A DNA stretch of 64,000 nucleotides from CAVSWN01 sp963770995 (GTDB taxonomy: Bacteria > Acidobacteriota > Vicinamibacteria > Vicinamibacterales > CAVVIG01): assembly GCA_963770995.1 (NCBI GenBank), contig CAVYRS010000001.1:1922001-1986000 (forward strand), given 5' to 3'. This document shows positions 44,218 through 52,653 of this stretch, piece after piece. The position numbers were made by a program, and so were the translations under genes. Numbering within the stretch: the stretch's first letter is position 1; every line of letters begins with the position of its first letter. The notes beneath the pieces were generated by a model. That model made no database searches and was not told where the DNA came from. It was given only the letters and a program-made list of their open reading frames with translations.

Positions 44218-45281
44218 GAGCGTTCACCGTAGGCGCGCCAGCCGAACAGACCGGTCGGCGACACGGCCGTGCGACCCAGTTGCGCGCGTTCGAGCCAGCC
44301 GCGCACAGCGCGATCGTCGTAGTAGAACCGAATCGGCGCGGCCAGACGATCGAACCAGTCCGCGTAGACGACCTGGAACGGATACTCGGCGTACACCTTC
44401 AATCGCGCCGGCCCGATGCGGCGCGCGAGCGGTCCGAGGCCCGGCAGCCGCGTCGCCAGGCGATACGGCGCGATGAACAGGCTCCAGTCGACGGCGGCGC
44501 CAACGAAGGAGAGGAACTGCTGCACCGGTTTCGGCGAACGCGTCGTCACAGCGCGAACCGACTCCAACGCGAAGTTCAGGAATCGGCGGCGGTTGCTGTA
44601 GACCCAGATGAATACCGAGCCGCCCGGACGGACGAGCGACACGACACGCTGGAACGCCTTCTCGGGCTCCGGCAGATGGTGCAGCACGCCGATGCTGTAC
44701 GCGAAGTCGAAAACGCCGGGACGGAACGGCAGGTGATACACATCGGCCTGCACGAGATGCACGTTCGGCAGGCCCTCCACGTTGACGCGCGTCGACTCGA
44801 TCGCTTCGCTGATGTCGACGCCGACCATCTCGGCGCCGAACTTCGCTGCGTTGTAGATGTGGCGGCCAAACCCGCATCCGAGATCGAGACCCCGCTTGCC
44901 GGGGAAAAACTGCTCGTCCACGGGAGAGATGTAGTGCAGAAAGTTCTCGCGGAAATCCACGACCATTTCCGAAAACACGGTCCACTGGTAGCCGAAGCTT
45001 TCGCGCGTGGACCGAATCGCGTCGGCGTGCGGTTCGGCGGGCTCACCGTGCGGCAGCGTGGCCGGCAGGCGCGGCCGATGCGTCGCGACGAAATCCTGAT
45101 GGAGCTGGAATGCGTCCGCCAGAATCCTCGGAATGCCTCGGACGATCGGGAAGACGCGTCCGCAGCCGCATCGCAGGATGCCCTCTTCGACGTCGCCCGC
45201 ATTGGTGTCCGCGAACGACTCGACGGCAAAGGCTCCGCCGCACCACGGACACTGCAGCCACTCGAGAAGACGATGCTTCAT
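44214..45281 (-). CDS. Class I SAM methyltransferase with Trm112-like zinc domain
   Basis: 355 residues. The N-terminal about 60 residues carry a zinc-ribbon-like Trm112 pattern (LQCPWCGGAF ... ILRCGCGRVFPIVRGIPRIL). The methyltransferase core follows: GKRGLDLGCGFGRHIYNAAKFGAEMVGVDIS (motif I), NVHLVQADVYHLPF, FAYSIGVLHHLPEPEKAF. Such two-part proteins O- or N-methylate sugars or related metabolites in glycan clusters. ATG 45281 overlaps the 125-residue membrane protein stop as ATGA and its stop overlaps the GT4 start as ATGA. The substrate is not known. Confidence 0.88.
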   Translation of the reverse strand: MKHRLLEWLQCPWCGGAFAVESFADTNAGDVEEGILRCGCGRVFPIVRGIPRILADAFQLHQDFVATHRPRLPATLPHGEPAEPHADAIRSTRESFGYQWTVFSEMVVDFRENFLHYISPVDEQFFPGKRGLDLGCGFGRHIYNAAKFGAEMVGVDISEAIESTRVNVEGLPNVHLVQADVYHLPFRPGVFDFAYSIGVLHHLPEPEKAFQRVVSLVRPGGSVFIWVYSNRRRFLNFALESVRAVTTRSPKPVQQFLSFVGAAVDWSLFIAPYRLATRLPGLGPLARRIGPARLKVYAEYPFQVVYADWFDRLAAPIRFYYDDRAVRGWLERAQLGRTAVSPTGLFGWRAYGERS

Positions 45282-45655
45282 TGCAGGCGTCCGTCCGCTT
45301 GAGTGCGACCCGTTCGCTGCGTCCATGCGGAGGCGACGGCACGCGAGCACAGGCTGGCGGCTACCGACGTGAGGATTGCGACGATCCACGCCGCCCGCGC
45401 CCACCACGTCGGCTCTGGAGCACGAAATCCGGTCAGTGTCACGTGCGTCACCACGGCAACTGCGATAACGACCGATACGAGCCGCACACGTCGCTCGAGC
45501 GAGTTGGCGAGCCAGGCCGAAACGGCGCGGGCGAGCGCCGACGATTGCCACGCCGCGATGATCCGATCGCCCGTTCGCGACACGAGGCGGAATGGCGCAC
45601 TCGAATCCACCAGCTGGACCAGCCGATCCGTTGATTCAGAATGGGTCTCGATCAT
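45278..45655 (-). CDS. Small membrane protein, unknown
   Basis: 125 residues, with two hydrophobic segments (about 58-75, VRLVSVVIAVAVVTHVTL, and about 85-106, WWARAAWIVAILTSVAASLCS) after a soluble N-terminal 50 residues. I recognise no family. ATGA overlaps with both neighbours make it very likely to be real and coexpressed: the DUF4330 gene upstream and the methyltransferase downstream. A small two-helix protein in this position could be an accessory subunit of the glycan assembly machinery, but nothing in the sequence shows this. Confidence 0.7.
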   Translation of the reverse strand: MIETHSESTDRLVQLVDSSAPFRLVSRTGDRIIAAWQSSALARAVSAWLANSLERRVRLVSVVIAVAVVTHVTLTGFRAPEPTWWARAAWIVAILTSVAASLCSRAVASAWTQRTGRTQADGRLQ

Positions 45656-46764
45656 TGGTCGGTCCGATCGCGCGGTGATGTCTCGGGCTTCTCCGGTCCA
45701 ACCACGCGAACGATGAATCCACGCACGAGGTACTCGGCTGTCTCGAACGCCAGCGCGCTGCCCGGCCGGATGATCTCCTCACGGTATTTCCACCCTCGAT
45801 CGATTTTCTGCAGCGGCATGCGCAGTACCGCAGGCCGCACTTTCAGCGGCATGCGGCCGGACGCCGAGACATTGGCACCAAACGGTGGTGAATCGATGAG
45901 GCCCTGGGAAAAGTTCAGCACGAGCGTCCCATCGGTCACCTGCGAGGGTTCGAGCGATCGCACCGTTGCGCCGCTCTTGATGCCCTTCGGCGCCTTCTCT
46001 TCGTTGAAGCGATCGACGTCGCCGACGCGAATCAGATCGAGCACCTCCGCGATGCCGAACAACCGCACGTGGACGTCGAGCCACACGCCGTCGAGCCGGA
46101 TCTCGTCGACGGCAAAACGCATCTCGTCGTCCTTACCCGGCGCGCGCAGCGAGATCGACTTCCCGGGTTCGATCGGCGTCCCAGCCAACACGCACGGTGA
46201 CGTCGTTGCTTCGCACGAGCCTCGCAGCGTCGCGGTGAGCTCGCCTCCAGCGCTCGGCCTGATTTCGAGAATCTCGGCTGCGGGCCGCCCGCCGGCGGTG
46301 AGCGTCGCTCCCGGCGCGAGTGCGGCCGCGCCGGCTCCGCCGGCAAAGCGCCCGACCAACTGCACGGGCGGCAGGGGCGGCGGCGCGATGGTCAGCGCGT
46401 TTGGCAGCGACGCAACCTGCTCGGATGGATCGAAAAGCGCGAGGTCGTAGGTGCCCGGCGGCAGCTCGTTGAACACGATTTCAGCCGACGTAGGGCTTTC
46501 GATGAGGAAGTTGCGCGCATCCGATCGGCCGATCTGCGCCCTCAGGAAGGGGCGAAGGTGCTCGCCCTTGATGCGCACCCGCTGTTCTCCCTTGGTGTAC
46601 GGCAGCGGATTCGGCGTCACTGCCAGGAGTTGCGGCGCCGGCGTGCGAAACAGCAGGTACGCGCCGTAGCCGAGCGGCACCAGCATCAGCGCGAAGACGA
46701 GCAGCGCCAAATCGATCAGGTTGATCTTGCCGAAGACCCGGCCGCGATCATCGATCAGTGGCAT
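45652..46764 (-). CDS. DUF4330/IPT-like membrane-anchored protein
   Basis: 370 residues from ATG 46764. MPLIDDRGRVFGKINLIDLALLVFALMLVPLGYGAYLLFR is the DUF4330 start: a short cytoplasmic basic stretch and one membrane segment. It is followed by an IPT/TIG-like beta domain (LLAVTPNPLPYTKGEQRVRIKGEHLRPFLRAQIG, about 44-150), a second beta-rich domain and the DUF4330 C-terminal part. Most of the protein lies outside the inner membrane. DUF4330 proteins are uncharacterised. The operon position between a GT-C-like membrane protein and small membrane and methyltransferase genes suggests a structural or co-polymerase-like role in glycan export, by inference. Confidence 0.8.
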   Translation of the reverse strand: MPLIDDRGRVFGKINLIDLALLVFALMLVPLGYGAYLLFRTPAPQLLAVTPNPLPYTKGEQRVRIKGEHLRPFLRAQIGRSDARNFLIESPTSAEIVFNELPPGTYDLALFDPSEQVASLPNALTIAPPPLPPVQLVGRFAGGAGAAALAPGATLTAGGRPAAEILEIRPSAGGELTATLRGSCEATTSPCVLAGTPIEPGKSISLRAPGKDDEMRFAVDEIRLDGVWLDVHVRLFGIAEVLDLIRVGDVDRFNEEKAPKGIKSGATVRSLEPSQVTDGTLVLNFSQGLIDSPPFGANVSASGRMPLKVRPAVLRMPLQKIDRGWKYREEIIRPGSALAFETAEYLVRGFIVRVVGPEKPETSPRDRTDQ

Positions 46765-48088
46765 AACGTCCTTGTTGCGAAGAACCAAATCGCGAGAGCA
46801 AAACGGCCGTGCCAAACGCGCTCAACGCTCCGAGATACGGAAGCGCGAACGCGCGGTGACGCACGAGTGTGCCCATGTTGCCGCTGTTCACCCCGACCGC
46901 AATCAGGGCGACGACGGCATACCCGGCCAGTAAGCAGGTCACGAGCCCGTCGCGCCTCAGTCCCGCGACGATGCCGATGGCTGCTGTGAACACGACGACG
47001 TACCAAATCAGCTGCTCCGGCATATACAGCAGTTCGGATCTCGACCGCGCCTGCCACGGCGCCGGAAAGATCACCATGCTGGCGATGCCGCGGCCGATGA
47101 ACGTTGCCGCCTCGGCGCGGCTCAAGTCGCGCAGCGATCGCCGGCCGTAGTACACGGAGGGCAACAGCTCGTACGAGTGGCCGCGTGTGAAGGCATGCCC
47201 CATGTGCTTCACTGCCGCGCCGCGCACGACTTGCATGGCAGCCGCCTGGACTCGCGGTGTCCGAAGCGCGACTCCGGAGGCCAGGATCGTCAGCGCCAGA
47301 GCGACGACGAGCCGCCTCGGTCGCTGCATCACCAGCGTGCCCACCAATCCCACGGCTAGCCCTACGAGCGCAATCGCCAGCGCGCCGTCGCGCAGCGACT
47401 GCAGCACGGCAAGGCCGCCGACCATGCCGAGCGCGGCGACGGGACGCCATCGCACGGGCCCACGGAAGACGAGCACCGTCGCGCCGAGCGTGGACACGAC
47501 GATGAAGAAGTTGAACGACTCTTTGAGCGCCGCCGTTGACCACAGCAACATGCTCGGCAGAAACAGCAGAAACGCGAGGCTCCCGAGGGCCGGGATCGGT
47601 CCGTACGCATGGCGCACGATTCGATGCAGGATGAGCCCGCCGGCGACATACAGAAGAATGTTGAACAGGTGCACGCCGTAGGGCGCCGGCCCGACGAGGA
47701 GCTGCAGAAAGGCGAGCACCTGCAGGTAACTCGTCCTTCCATACAACTCGTACGCGTCGCTGAAGGCATCGATCCGCATCGGCAGACCGAGGAAGATGGC
47801 GCGCAGCCGAAGCGCGCGAACGATCATGTACTGCTCATCTCCGAAAAAGACGTTGAACGGCACGTAGATCCGATCCGGTGAGCCGAACAGGAACAAGGCG
47901 GCCACCATCGCCACGCGAATGGCCATCGCGCCGACGAGAAGCGCCGCGATCCAGCGCTGCTCGCGTGCCGGCAGGCCGCGCACCGCAATCCGCAGGAGGA
48001 CGCTGGCGCAAACCAAAAACCACACGGTCATCGGAGACAGCGTGTACACGCAGCCAATCACGACGCCGACGCTGACTGCGATCAGCAT
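46748..48088 (-). CDS. GT39-like polytopic membrane protein
   Basis: 446 residues, about eleven membrane segments. The first outer loop, FNVFFGDEQYMIVRALRLRAIFLGLPMRIDAFSDAYELYGRTSYLQVLAFLQ, has the GDE and Y-x-x-R-A pattern of PMT/GT39-type enzymes; SMLLWSTAALKESFNFFIVV contains the KE motif after the middle segments. Predicted to act on the outer face of the inner membrane with a polyprenyl-linked sugar. ATG 48088 overlaps the upstream GT4 stop by 7 bases, and its end overlaps the DUF4330 start by 17 bases. A polymerase role is an alternative that I cannot exclude. Confidence 0.75.
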   Translation of the reverse strand: MLIAVSVGVVIGCVYTLSPMTVWFLVCASVLLRIAVRGLPAREQRWIAALLVGAMAIRVAMVAALFLFGSPDRIYVPFNVFFGDEQYMIVRALRLRAIFLGLPMRIDAFSDAYELYGRTSYLQVLAFLQLLVGPAPYGVHLFNILLYVAGGLILHRIVRHAYGPIPALGSLAFLLFLPSMLLWSTAALKESFNFFIVVSTLGATVLVFRGPVRWRPVAALGMVGGLAVLQSLRDGALAIALVGLAVGLVGTLVMQRPRRLVVALALTILASGVALRTPRVQAAAMQVVRGAAVKHMGHAFTRGHSYELLPSVYYGRRSLRDLSRAEAATFIGRGIASMVIFPAPWQARSRSELLYMPEQLIWYVVVFTAAIGIVAGLRRDGLVTCLLAGYAVVALIAVGVNSGNMGTLVRHRAFALPYLGALSAFGTAVLLSRFGSSQQGRYATDR

Positions 48089-49212
48089 GCGACCTGCGCC
48101 ACGCCATCCATGAAAGCGGTGGTCATTCGTTCACGCGGCCACGACGCCGCCGTGCGGATAGCGCCGGCCGCCAGTTTCCGGCGCAGCGCGCCATCGCCGA
48201 GCAGCCGCCCGATCGCAGCCGCGAGCGCGGCGGAGTCGCCCGGCGGCACGATCAGACAATTCTCGCCGTGCCGCGCAAAATCCGCGACGCCGCCACAGTC
48301 CGTCGTCACGACGGCGCAGCCGGACGCCATCGCCTCGAGTGGCGGCAGTCCAAACCCTTCGCGATGCGACGCAAACACGAAAATGTCGCACGCCGCGTAG
48401 AAGTCGGCCATCTCCGGTTCGGTCACAGCTGTTCGCTGCTCGGCGCGAAGCGACGCGGGCATCGGAAGGCGATCGTCGAGCACCGCAATCACCAGATCGA
48501 ATGATGCGTCCGCGAACTGCGCGAGGGCGGCAAGAACGTCGGCATAGCCCTTCGCGCGCGCCACGGCGCCGATGGTGCCGACCGCCACTCGCGCCGGCGG
48601 CTGGTCGCGATGCCGCGCCCGAAAGACTGCCAGGTCGATGCCCTGCCCCACCACCACCGCGTCTGGTCTCCGTACCTGGCGCCGGAGCCAATGCGATACG
48701 CATAACATCGGCAGCGGCAGCCGATAGCTCGCGCGCGCGAGCGCGAAACGGATCCATCGGCTGACGAACGGCGCCTCCGCGAGACGCCCGTGACTCTCGG
48801 CTTCGTCGCCCTGCAGGAAATAGACGACGCGCACGCCGCGATTCATCAAGCGGCCGAGAAACGACGCGTGCGCAGTGAGATAGAAGTTCGCCACGCAAAC
48901 GTCCGTGTCCCGTGCGGCGACACGCGCCAGCCGGAGATAAAAGCGGATCATGCGGAGACCCGATGGACCCGATCCCGTGGCAAGACGCACGACCTCGATC
49001 CGTGACGGGAGCGGCAGCGGCGATTCCGCCGTGTAGTCGGGCGCAACGATCCGCACGCGCCATCCGCGTTCGGCCATGGCGCCGGCGAGCAGAATCAGCG
49101 TCTTCACGCCGCCGGAGCGATTGAACCCCGCCAACGGGATTGTCACCCTGAGGGTGCGCTGCGCAGTCACCGACGGGCCACGTTCAGACAACGCCTCGCT
49201 GCCCGAGCGCAT
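48082..49212 (-). CDS. GT4 glycosyltransferase
   Basis: 376 residues from ATG 49212; GTG 49170 (VTAQRTLRVTIPLAGFNRSGG) is equally plausible and avoids overlap with the acyl carrier protein gene. VVYFLQGDEAES, RLPLPMLCVSHWLRRQV, GTIGAVARAKGYADVLAALA and REGFGLPPLEAMASGCAVVTTDCGG (E-x7-E) define GT4. It is a cytoplasmic transferase in lipid-linked glycan assembly. It overlaps the downstream GT39-like gene by 7 bases. Confidence 0.88.
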   Translation of the reverse strand: MRSGSEALSERGPSVTAQRTLRVTIPLAGFNRSGGVKTLILLAGAMAERGWRVRIVAPDYTAESPLPLPSRIEVVRLATGSGPSGLRMIRFYLRLARVAARDTDVCVANFYLTAHASFLGRLMNRGVRVVYFLQGDEAESHGRLAEAPFVSRWIRFALARASYRLPLPMLCVSHWLRRQVRRPDAVVVGQGIDLAVFRARHRDQPPARVAVGTIGAVARAKGYADVLAALAQFADASFDLVIAVLDDRLPMPASLRAEQRTAVTEPEMADFYAACDIFVFASHREGFGLPPLEAMASGCAVVTTDCGGVADFARHGENCLIVPPGDSAALAAAIGRLLGDGALRRKLAAGAIRTAASWPRERMTTAFMDGVAQVAC

Positions 49213-49414
49213 CGACGATGGCGCGATAGCTGGTCAGCTGGCCGAGCTCGTCGCTCGAAAACGAAACGCCGAATGCCTCTTCGAGCGCCATCACCAGGTT
49301 CAGATGTCGAATGGAGTCCCAGTTGCTCGCAACTTCGGCCGACAGCTTCTCGTTGATGTCCTGCTCGGGCATCTCCAGCACCACGCCGAGAATGTGCCGC
49401 ACGCGCTCGTTCAT
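49184..49414 (-). CDS. Acyl carrier protein-like
   Basis: 76 residues. The phosphopantetheine attachment site is WDSIRHLNLVMALEEAFGV, with the Ser in DSI where classical ACP has DSL. Acidic helices II and III follow. ATG 49414 overlaps the FkbH-like stop as ATGA, so the two proteins are made together: FkbH-like proteins load a glyceryl or similar group on a dedicated ACP. This suggests an acyl building block transferred to the glycan rather than a fatty acid pathway. Confidence 0.88.
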   Translation of the reverse strand: MNERVRHILGVVLEMPEQDINEKLSAEVASNWDSIRHLNLVMALEEAFGVSFSSDELGQLTSYRAIVDALGQRGVV

Positions 49415-51153
49415 GAAACGACCTGTTCACCGTCAACCACGACGGATTTGAAATGTGACGGAAACGCCATCGGCTCGCCAGCGATCGACCGGCGGAAACG
49501 GCCGGCTGCCTCGCGGCTGAAACCTCGCGCCGAATAGAAGTCGGCCACCCGCGCGTTTTTGGGCGTCGGGATGAACTCGCCGACGATGTCGCGACCGCCG
49601 CGGCGCCGGCTCGCCAGAAAGCACGTGACGAGCAGCGCGTCCTCGACACCGCGCCCGAGCACGCGACAACTCATGAGAAACGAATCGATCCAGGTCCCCT
49701 CGTCGTCGTGACGCAGGATCGCCACGCCAACGATCCCGGAGTCGCCCAGCCGATCGCGGACCCGAACGGCGAGCACGTCGTGATCGGACGAGTCGGCGAA
49801 TTGCCGGATGTCGCTCTCCGTGTAGCGCCGCGTCGTCAAATTGAACTGATTGGTCTTCTGGGTGAGCTGCGCGACGCGCGCGATGCTCCCGTCGTTCACG
49901 CGATCGACGACGACCTCCATCTCGAGACCGCGGAGGTAGTCGTCCACCGCCATCGACGGGGATTCCTCGACGCGCCGCCGCTGTTCGGCGGCGTACATCT
50001 CGCTCCGGCGCCGGTCCTCGTCGGAGAACGTCAGAGCATCGAAAAGATCGCAGGCTTCCAGGACGTTGCGATAGGCCACCGGATCCTCGGGCAGCAGTAT
50101 CGTGTGGACGGCCGGCAGCAGTTCACTGACGAGGGCCGTCTCGTGCGGGTTGTCGTCTACGAAGACGAGACTGTCCACACCGATGTTGAGCTCCGCCGCG
50201 ATTTCGCGGATGTTCTGGGCCTTGTCCGTCCAGTTCACGCGGATGGCTGCGAAATGCTCGAGGCGGAGAGGCATGTCCGCCGCTCGGGTCGCGAAGACGT
50301 CGTCCACCGCGGCCCGATCGTTCTTGCTGCAGAGGGCCAGCAGGATCCCGCGGTCCCGCATCGCCAGGAGCGCCTGCTGAAACTCGTAGAACGCCGAGCC
50401 GGGAAACGACCGCCCCACACGCACTCCATCCGCGCCGTCGTCGCCGACGATGCCGCCCCACAACGTGCCATCCGCATCGACGACGACGCACTTTCGGTTG
50501 CGGCCTTTCGCGGCGCGGACGATTCTCAGATACTCACCGGCGATCGCGCGCATCGCCTGACGCGTGTAAGGCACCCGGCCGATGTGCCACGTGCGCGGGT
50601 CGACGAACGCATCAGCTGTGTGGCGTGCGCGAATAGCGTCGAGATCGATGATGAAGGTACTTTGGTCGCGAGACAGGCGATCGGCGAGGTCGAGATTCAG
50701 GCGACGAATGGAATTCACCTGCCCGGCAACGCTCCGATAGTCGATCACGCCCAGCACGGGATGGAGCGGCGTCTCGAAGTTGTGGACGAGAATCGCGGCC
50801 CTGGATTGCTTCCGCACCGCAGCAGCGACGGCGGCGACATAGTCGAGCGCACGGGCCTGCTCGGCCTGAATGTCGCCTGCAGTCAGAGCGGCGAATCGAT
50901 CGACCAGCGACGGTGCCAGCACCTGCAGGCGCAGAGCGATGACGACGATTTCGGCCGCGATACATTCGGCCGAGGATGCGTCCTGCAATGCCGTATCGAA
51001 GCCGCCAGTCCAGACATCCGCGTCATATCCGATGTCGTAGCACAGCTTCTTGAGGAACGGCCGCAGCGGTTCCTGCGTCGTGTTCGAGAGCAGCGCCCAG
51101 CGCAATCGCGGCAACTGCGCGTTGCGCTCGCGATCGCGCACCGTCTCCAGCAT
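49411..51153 (-). CDS. FkbH-like HAD-superfamily (IIIC) protein
   Basis: 580 residues. N-terminal SGNH-like or linker half (1-215), then the HAD domain: VVVDADGTLWGGIVGDDG (223-240, DxDGT with both catalytic Asp), CSKNDRAAV, FVDDNPHETALV (331-342), and a C-terminal GNAT-like third (KTNQFNLTTRRYTESDIRQF, about 435 on). FkbH family members dephosphorylate 1,3-bisphosphoglycerate and load glycerate on an ACP. ATG 51153 has GGAG 9 bases upstream; the TTG at 51195 would overlap the VOC gene. It is coupled to the ACP gene by ATGA. Confidence 0.88.
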   Translation of the reverse strand: MLETVRDRERNAQLPRLRWALLSNTTQEPLRPFLKKLCYDIGYDADVWTGGFDTALQDASSAECIAAEIVVIALRLQVLAPSLVDRFAALTAGDIQAEQARALDYVAAVAAAVRKQSRAAILVHNFETPLHPVLGVIDYRSVAGQVNSIRRLNLDLADRLSRDQSTFIIDLDAIRARHTADAFVDPRTWHIGRVPYTRQAMRAIAGEYLRIVRAAKGRNRKCVVVDADGTLWGGIVGDDGADGVRVGRSFPGSAFYEFQQALLAMRDRGILLALCSKNDRAAVDDVFATRAADMPLRLEHFAAIRVNWTDKAQNIREIAAELNIGVDSLVFVDDNPHETALVSELLPAVHTILLPEDPVAYRNVLEACDLFDALTFSDEDRRRSEMYAAEQRRRVEESPSMAVDDYLRGLEMEVVVDRVNDGSIARVAQLTQKTNQFNLTTRRYTESDIRQFADSSDHDVLAVRVRDRLGDSGIVGVAILRHDDEGTWIDSFLMSCRVLGRGVEDALLVTCFLASRRRGGRDIVGEFIPTPKNARVADFYSARGFSREAAGRFRRSIAGEPMAFPSHFKSVVVDGEQVVS

Positions 51154-51172
51154 GGAGACGTACTCCGATCGA

Positions 51173-51574
51173 CTATCGGCGTTCGGCTTCGACAAACTCG
51201 ATCAGCTCCCGCTGGCGGGTGTAGAGAAACGCGACGCGCCGGCCGTCGAACGCGACGGCTGGCAGCGGTTCGCGCACGACCTTCGCGTCGTTCGCGACCA
51301 GCGCTCGAACGCTCGACTCCAGATCAGCGACGCGATAGCAAATGTGATTCAAGCCGCCGCCATGCGTGAGCGCGCGCGCCGCGGGCGAGTCCTGGCTCAA
51401 CGGCCGAATCAGCTCGAGCCTCGCGCCGCCATCGTCTTCGAGAAACTGCAGCTCGACGTCCTGCAGGGGATCGACGATGCGGCCGCCAACTTCGCGAAGG
51501 CCGAACGTCGACGTGTAGTACGCCGACGCCGTATCCAGCGATCCGACGATGATGCCGATGTGATCGATCGTCAT
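51173..51574 (-). CDS. VOC-superfamily protein (methylmalonyl-CoA epimerase/glyoxalase-like)
   Basis: 133 residues, two beta-alpha-beta-beta-beta modules: TIDHIGIIVGSLDTASAYYTSTFGLREVGGRIVDPLQDVELQFLEDDGGARLELIRPL, then GGGLNHICYRVADLESSVRAL ... RVAFLYTRQRELIEFVE. Metal ligands His (DHIG), His (NHIC) and Glu (LIEFVE) are visible. Such proteins epimerise acyl thioesters or act as glyoxalases. ATG 51574 overlaps the GNAT stop as ATGA, and FkbH-like and ACP genes follow, so an acyl-ACP-directed role is attractive. Confidence 0.85.
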   Translation of the reverse strand: MTIDHIGIIVGSLDTASAYYTSTFGLREVGGRIVDPLQDVELQFLEDDGGARLELIRPLSQDSPAARALTHGGGLNHICYRVADLESSVRALVANDAKVVREPLPAVAFDGRRVAFLYTRQRELIEFVEAERR

Positions 51575-52653
51575 GAGCTCGCGAACATCGCGGACCACAA
51601 CCCGTCCCCGTCGTACATCGAAAGATCCCATGCAGTGGGCGATCGCAAGGGTTCCAGCAATGAGGCGTCCACGGCTTTGTAGTACAGCGGCCAACCCGGC
51701 GTTTGCTTCAGGTGGGGACGAAGCGCGCCGAGGGCCTCGCGCTTCGACTCGTTGTGACCGGACATCGCGACGAGGTGAGTCCCCTGCTCGCGAGCGAGCC
51801 GCAGCGCGCCGACCATGACCTCACGCACCAGCTCCGGCCGATCATCGAGCGCCTGCAGGTCCGCGACTTCGAGCCGCCGGTAATCGTTCTGATCGCGCCG
51901 GACGAGGACCGCATAGGCGACGAGCTCGTTGCTGCGTTCGAGCACAGCAATCAGCGGCTGTTCCCGCTCGAGCGCGAATCGCCATGTGAGCGTCGCCGCG
52001 TCCCGAACAGCCTGCAAACGATCACGACGCGCCCGCGCGGCGGACCAGAATCGATCGAAGCGACCATCGAATTTGTCGAGCGCACGGACACCATCGGAGC
52101 CGGCGCGACGACGAGTGATGTCACCGAGCCATACCGCAATCGTCGCCGGATGGCGAAGCCCACTCGGCAGTCCACGCTCGCGAACCAGGTTGGCGGCGAA
52201 GCCGCCGTACCCTGTAATCCAGAGAAGCCGTGTCGTGTACGTCGGCTGAGGGACGCGCTCCGCGCGAAACGCCAGGAACGCCTTGCCGGAGGTCTCCGCG
52301 ACCGCAGTCGTGTTCAACAGGACGTCGGCACGCGGCTGCTTGAAGTACTCGGTCGCCAGCATCAGCGAGCTCCGCCGATGCACCGCGTCCACCGCCCACG
52401 CGCTGGCGATGGCCACACGAATGGGACGCTGGTTCCATTCATAGAGAAACGAAATGTTTCGAAATGTGCCGACAACGCCATCCTTGTCGTCGAGGAGCAG
52501 CCAGCCCGCAGGCATGCCGTCCAGCTGCGCGGGGTGCGGCGTCGCGCTCCACAGATACTCCCATTGCTCGGGCGTCGGCTTCCGCAGACCGTTGCCGACC
52601 AGAACGGCGACAACTTCGGCGTAGTCGTTGCGTCGAAGCTCACGAAGCTGCAT
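51571..52653 (-). CDS. GNAT-type acyltransferase, two-domain
   Basis: 360 residues. LRELRRNDYAEVVAVLVGNGLRKPTPEQWEYLWS begins an acetyltransferase-like fold, with ASAWAVDAVHRRSSLMLATEYF at the cofactor position; a second half (about 200-330, ALEREQPLIAVLERSNELVAYAVLVRRDQ) repeats the GNAT pattern, as in FemX-like or double-GNAT proteins. The acyl acceptor is unknown; with the VOC, FkbH-like and ACP genes it could move the ACP-bound acyl group to a sugar. The start overlaps the deacetylase by 14 bases and the stop overlaps VOC as ATGA. Confidence 0.75.
   Translation of the reverse strand: MQLRELRRNDYAEVVAVLVGNGLRKPTPEQWEYLWSATPHPAQLDGMPAGWLLLDDKDGVVGTFRNISFLYEWNQRPIRVAIASAWAVDAVHRRSSLMLATEYFKQPRADVLLNTTAVAETSGKAFLAFRAERVPQPTYTTRLLWITGYGGFAANLVRERGLPSGLRHPATIAVWLGDITRRRAGSDGVRALDKFDGRFDRFWSAARARRDRLQAVRDAATLTWRFALEREQPLIAVLERSNELVAYAVLVRRDQNDYRRLEVADLQALDDRPELVREVMVGALRLAREQGTHLVAMSGHNESKREALGALRPHLKQTPGWPLYYKAVDASLLEPLRSPTAWDLSMYDGDGLWSAMFASS

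Noticed and set aside
49708..51369. 553-codon plus-strand open frame opposite the FkbH-like gene
   Set aside because: It runs antisense to the FkbH-like gene and past its start into the VOC gene, and shows no recognisable domain.
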